Assembly: GCF_011421595.1 (NCBI RefSeq)
Contig: NZ_WTLH01000044.1
Coordinates: 1 to 34,792, forward strand
Source of the DNA: Streptomyces sp. YIM 98790
GTDB lineage: Bacteria > Actinomycetota > Actinomycetes > Streptomycetales > Streptomycetaceae
DNA: 34,792 nucleotides
Direction: 5' to 3'
The notes beneath the pieces were generated by a model. It was not told the DNA's origin. It ran no database searches and saw only the letters and a program-made list of their open reading frames with translations. This document shows, one piece after another, positions 32,152 to 34,792 of the stretch (position 1 is the stretch's first letter; each line of letters begins with the position of its first letter). A program made the translations under genes and the position numbers.

Positions 32152-33238
32152 CGTGGCACTCCTCGGATGCGGGCGCGCAGGTCACGGCGGTGTGGTCGCC
32201 GAGCGCGATGGCGGAGAAGTTGCGCAGTGCGTCGGTGCCGGGCTCCAGATAGCCGGCGTGGCCGCGGACGGTCTCGGCGGTCACCACCCGGGCCCCGTAC
32301 CCCGGGTCGGCCGGGTCGGTGCCGTGGCCCAGGCCCAGCACCCGCACATGGGGCACCAGCCGCACCCAGTCCCCGGGGGCGCGGGCCGCCCACACCCGGG
32401 CCGGGGTGCCCAGTGCCCCGGCGTCGGCGGCGCGGGTCCCGGGCGCGGCGAGGAAGACCAGGTCCCCGGCCTCGGCGGGGGACAGGCCGTCGGCGGCCAG
32501 CCCGCAGACGACGGCCCCGTAGCTGTGGCAGAACACCGCCGCCGGTGCGGCGCCGGTCACCGTGGCCAGACCGGCCAGGAAGCGGGCCAGCCGCGGCGCA
32601 CCCGCCTCGGCCAGCCGTCCGGTGGCGGCGTCCGCGCCCGCCTCGCCGGGCGTGGTGTAGCCGACCCAGGCGATGACCGCCGCCGGTACCGCGGGGTTGT
32701 CCCGGGCCATGCGCCGGTGCAGGTTGCGGGCCATGCCGCTGGGGGTGGCGTGCCGGGCCAGGTCGTTGCCGGCGCCGGGCACGATCACCGCGATGCGCTG
32801 GGCCGCGGCGAGATCGCCGTACACCTCGGCGAAGGTGCCCCGGCCGCGCGGGTCGAAGGCGAGGAGCTGCTGCCCCGGTGCCGGAGGCTCGCCGAAGTGC
32901 TCCTGCCAGGCGCGGGCGTTGGCGGCATACCGCAGCCGCGGCGGTGCCCCGTCCAGGTTGCCCACCACCCGGGGATACCGCTCGGCCAGCCGGTCCTGCT
33001 CGGCAGGTGCGAGGGCGGCGAAGAAGGCGGCGGCCGTGTCCGGTGCGGCGGCCGAGGGGTGGGGCGGCGCGGCCGGGTCGGCCAGCCAGGCCGCCGTGCC
33101 CGGCGGCGGCCCGGTCACCAGCGGTGTCGCGGACACCGACCAGCTTCCGGTGCCCAGGACGGCGAGCAGGGTGGCGGCGGCGATGCCGCGGCGGGAGCGG
33201 CGGCCCCGTGCCCGGAGACGGCGGCGGCTGGGTGGCAT
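32135..33238 (-). CDS. Secreted alpha/beta hydrolase (DUF1023)
   Basis: A 367-aa exported protein. The signal peptide (Arg-rich, then IAAATLLAVLGTGSWSVSA) is followed by the DUF1023 domain: AVIVPGAGNDLA, WVGYTTPGEAG and the nucleophile Ser 239 in FCHSYGAVV (Cys in place of the first Gly of GxSxG). Possible acid and base residues are in APGDWVRLVPHV and VRGHAGYLE. Substrate unknown. ATG 33238 has GGGAGGACC upstream. It forms an operon with the acyltransferase gene. A dyad at 33325-33344 lies upstream. Confidence 0.87.
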   Translation of the reverse strand: MPPSRRRLRARGRRSRRGIAAATLLAVLGTGSWSVSATPLVTGPPPGTAAWLADPAAPPHPSAAAPDTAAAFFAALAPAEQDRLAERYPRVVGNLDGAPPRLRYAANARAWQEHFGEPPAPGQQLLAFDPRGRGTFAEVYGDLAAAQRIAVIVPGAGNDLARHATPSGMARNLHRRMARDNPAVPAAVIAWVGYTTPGEAGADAATGRLAEAGAPRLARFLAGLATVTGAAPAAVFCHSYGAVVCGLAADGLSPAEAGDLVFLAAPGTRAADAGALGTPARVWAARAPGDWVRLVPHVRVLGLGHGTDPADPGYGARVVTAETVRGHAGYLEPGTDALRNFSAIALGDHTAVTCAPASEECHDARRG

Positions 33239-33324
33239 GGCGGTGGTCCTCCCTCGGTCCGGCGGATCGAACGGAGGGAGACTGCGGGCGCGGCGGGAGG
33301 CCGGGCGTCACCCCACGGAGCCAA

Positions 33325-33344
33325 ACCGGGGGCAGTACCCCGGT
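33325..33344. promoter_or_regulatory. ACCGGGG/CCCCGGT dyad upstream of the DUF1023 operon
   Basis: ACCGGGG-GCAGTA-CCCCGGT is a perfect 7-bp inverted repeat, 87-106 bp before the DUF1023 start. It is a candidate binding site for the NarL-type regulator encoded next to it, placed as for an activator. Inference from position. Confidence 0.45.
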
Positions 33345-33441
33345 AGGGGGTGGCCGACGGAGACGCGGGCCGGGTCCGGCCCCGGGGTCCGGTTTCCGGG
33401 CGGGTTTCCCGGCGGCTTCCGGGGCCGGTTCCGGGGCCGGT

Positions 33442-34140
33442 TCAGGACTGGCCGGGGGTGATCAGCCCGGATTCGTAGGCGAGGATCACCGCCTGGGCCC
33501 GGTCCCGCAGGCCGAGCTTGGCCAGGATGCGGCTGACATGCGTCTTCACCGTCTGTTCTGCGAGCACCAGGGCCTTGGCGATCTCGGCGTTGGACAGGCC
33601 GCGGGCGATCAGCTCCAGCACCTCGGACTCGCGGGCGGTGAGGGCTTTCAGCCGCAGCGCCGGGGCGGCCCCGCCGCGCGGCGGGGCGGGCCGCTGCCGG
33701 GCGAAGTCCGCGATCAGCCGGCGGGTGACCGAGGGGGCGAGCAGCGCGTCCCCGGACGCCACCACCCGCACCGCCGCGATCAGGTCGGACGGCGGCGCGT
33801 CCTTGAGCAGGAAGCCGCTGGCCCCGGCGCGCAGCGCCTCGTAGACGTAGTCGTCCACGTCGAAGGTGGTCAGCATCAGCACCCGGGGGCGGTGGGTGAC
33901 GCCGGGCGGCGGGGCCAGGATGCGGCGGGCCGCCTCCAGACCGTCCAGCACCGGCATCCGCACGTCCATCAGCACCACGTCCGGGTGGCGGGAACGGGCC
34001 AGGGCCACGCCCTCCTCACCGTTGGCCGCCTCGCCGACCACGTCGATGTCGCTCTGCGCGGCGAGCAGCGCGGCGAAGCCGGCCCGCACCATGCTCTGGT
34101 CGTCGACGATCAGCACCCGGATCACGGCAGCAGCGGTCAC
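33442..34140 (-). CDS. NarL/LuxR-type response regulator
   Basis: A 232-aa two-component regulator. The receiver has the acidic pair Asp 13-14, phospho-acceptor Asp 59 in VLMDVRMP and the Lys in FLLKDA. The LuxR-type helix-turn-helix is at the C-terminus (LTARESEVLELIARGLSNAEI, then VKTHVSRILAKLGLRDR). A Pro/Gly/Ala linker joins the two. GTG 34140 overlaps the stop of the kinase gene (GTGA), so translation is coupled. Targets are not shown; the DUF1023 operon is a nearby candidate. Confidence 0.95.
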   Translation of the reverse strand: MTAAAVIRVLIVDDQSMVRAGFAALLAAQSDIDVVGEAANGEEGVALARSRHPDVVLMDVRMPVLDGLEAARRILAPPPGVTHRPRVLMLTTFDVDDYVYEALRAGASGFLLKDAPPSDLIAAVRVVASGDALLAPSVTRRLIADFARQRPAPPRGGAAPALRLKALTARESEVLELIARGLSNAEIAKALVLAEQTVKTHVSRILAKLGLRDRAQAVILAYESGLITPGQS

Positions 34141-34792
34141 AGCGGCAGCGTAGCGGTGATCCGGAAGCCGCCGTCCGGGAGCGGTCCGGTCTCCAGGGTG
34201 CCGCCCACCAGCCGGACCCGCTCCCGCATGCCGACCAGTCCGTGGCCGGTGCCGGACGCGCCCGACTCCACGGCCGGACGGTCCGCGGCCGGGCCGGGGG
34301 AGGGGCCGTTCTCGACGGTGACGTGCAGCGTCCCGCCCTCGGCGGCCAGAGTCACGGTGGCGGGCGCGCCGGGCGCGTGACGCACCACGTTGGCCAGCGC
34401 CTCCTGCACGATCCGGTACGCGCTCAGGCCGACGGCCCGCGGAACCTCCCCGGCCCCGGGGCCGAGCCGCAGCTCGGTGGGGATGCCGGCGCGGCGGGTG
34501 GCCTGCACCAGGCCGGGCAGCTCGTCCAGGCCGGGCTGCGGTGCTCGTTCGCCGCCGTTCCCCTCGCTGCGCAGCACGCCGAGCAGCCGCCGCATCTCGC
34601 CCAGTGACTGGCGGGCGTTGGCGGCGATGGCGGCGAACTCCTCGCGCGCCCCGGGCGGCAGCCCGGCCAGGCGGTAGGGGGCGCTGTCCGCCTGCACGGT
34701 GATCACCGACATGTGGTGGGCGACCACGTCGTGCAGCTCGCGGGCGATCCGGGCGCGCTCCTCCAGCAGGGTGCGCCGGGAGCGTTCGGCCT
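34137..34792 (-). CDS. Histidine kinase (NarL-partner, HPK7 type), N-terminus cut by window edge
   Basis: The visible C-terminal 218 codons contain the HisKA_3 motif RIARELHDVVAHHMSV with the phospho-accepting His, and the ATPase domain with IVQEALANVVRHAPG (N box) and GTGHGLVGMRERV (G box). The sensor part lies beyond the right edge, so the start and signal are unknown. It pairs with the response regulator that follows by a GTGA overlap. Confidence 0.95.
   Translation of the reverse strand, partial: AERSRRTLLEERARIARELHDVVAHHMSVITVQADSAPYRLAGLPPGAREEFAAIAANARQSLGEMRRLLGVLRSEGNGGERAPQPGLDELPGLVQATRRAGIPTELRLGPGAGEVPRAVGLSAYRIVQEALANVVRHAPGAPATVTLAAEGGTLHVTVENGPSPGPAADRPAVESGASGTGHGLVGMRERVRLVGGTLETGPLPDGGFRITATLPL

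Noticed and set aside
33385..33441. Terminator from the TTCCGGGGCCGG tandem repeat after the response regulator gene
   Set aside because: The repeats are direct and no single stable stem stands out; left unannotated.
1..34792. Biosynthetic gene cluster or defence system
   Set aside because: The condensing enzymes belong to the fatty acid cluster and one extra KASIII. No modular synthase, tailoring set, toxin-antitoxin pair, nuclease or helicase is present.

Overview
The window is very GC-rich DNA from an actinomycete, almost certainly a Streptomyces or close relative. The evidence is strong GC bias at third codon positions, frequent GTG starts, the fasR-fabD-fabH-acpP-fabF fatty acid cluster, a DUF3145 gene, a Streptomyces-type secreted phospholipase A2, and sugar ABC transporter operons without their own ATPase. 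It reads as ordinary chromosome. I see no tRNA, rRNA, insertion sequence, phage gene or CRISPR array.

Layout. 1-2.1 kb (-): the 5' part of a large Mrp-type antiporter subunit A gene that runs off the left edge. 2.3-3.4 kb (+): a zinc-free NADP oxidoreductase behind a clear promoter and dyad. 3.5-8.5 kb (+): a CUT1 sugar uptake operon (binding protein and two permeases), then a GH51 alpha-L-arabinofuranosidase with its own promoter. 8.6-9.8 kb (-): a pyroglutamyl-peptidase-like protein in which the catalytic Cys position is Ser. 10-13.1 kb (+): a small GlsB/YeaQ membrane protein, a secreted phospholipase A2, and a lipoprotein/secreted protein pair of unknown function. 13.1-16.5 kb (-): an enolase-superfamily sugar acid dehydratase, a zinc dehydrogenase and a U32-like TIM-barrel protein. 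16.7-18.5 kb: an SGNH hydrolase lipoprotein and DUF3145. 18.5-20.2 kb: a TetR regulator divergent from a second KASIII. 20.3-25.4 kb (-): fasR-fabD-fabH-acpP-fabF. 25.5-27.8 kb (+): a pirin and a CBM13-PL1 pectate lyase with a CebR-like operator. 27.9-29.4 kb: a serine hydrolase divergent from a MerR regulator. 29.6-33.2 kb: a possible 62-aa protein, a SecD-head-like lipoprotein, and a DUF1023 hydrolase/acyltransferase pair. 33.4-34.8 kb (-): a NarL-type response regulator and a histidine kinase cut by the right edge.

How the genes fit together. Much of the window concerns plant cell-wall sugars: arabinofuranosidase, oligosaccharide uptake, sugar acid dehydratase with dehydrogenase, and pectate lyase. 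The most notable regulatory signal is that three transcription units (ABC operon, GH51 gene, dehydratase operon), spread over 13 kb, have the same promoter layout. Each has a TTGAC(A/C) -35, a TAC(A/C/G)GT -10, and TTCGA(A)/TCGAA elements beginning just after the predicted transcription start. This suggests one unseen repressor controlling a combined arabinan/galactose-acid regulon. The GH51 promoter is embedded in the terminator of the preceding operon. A second theme is a group of genes with a TAnnnT -10 box 6-7 nt before the start codon, which suggests leaderless mRNAs. The TetR/KASIII pair is the clearest case.
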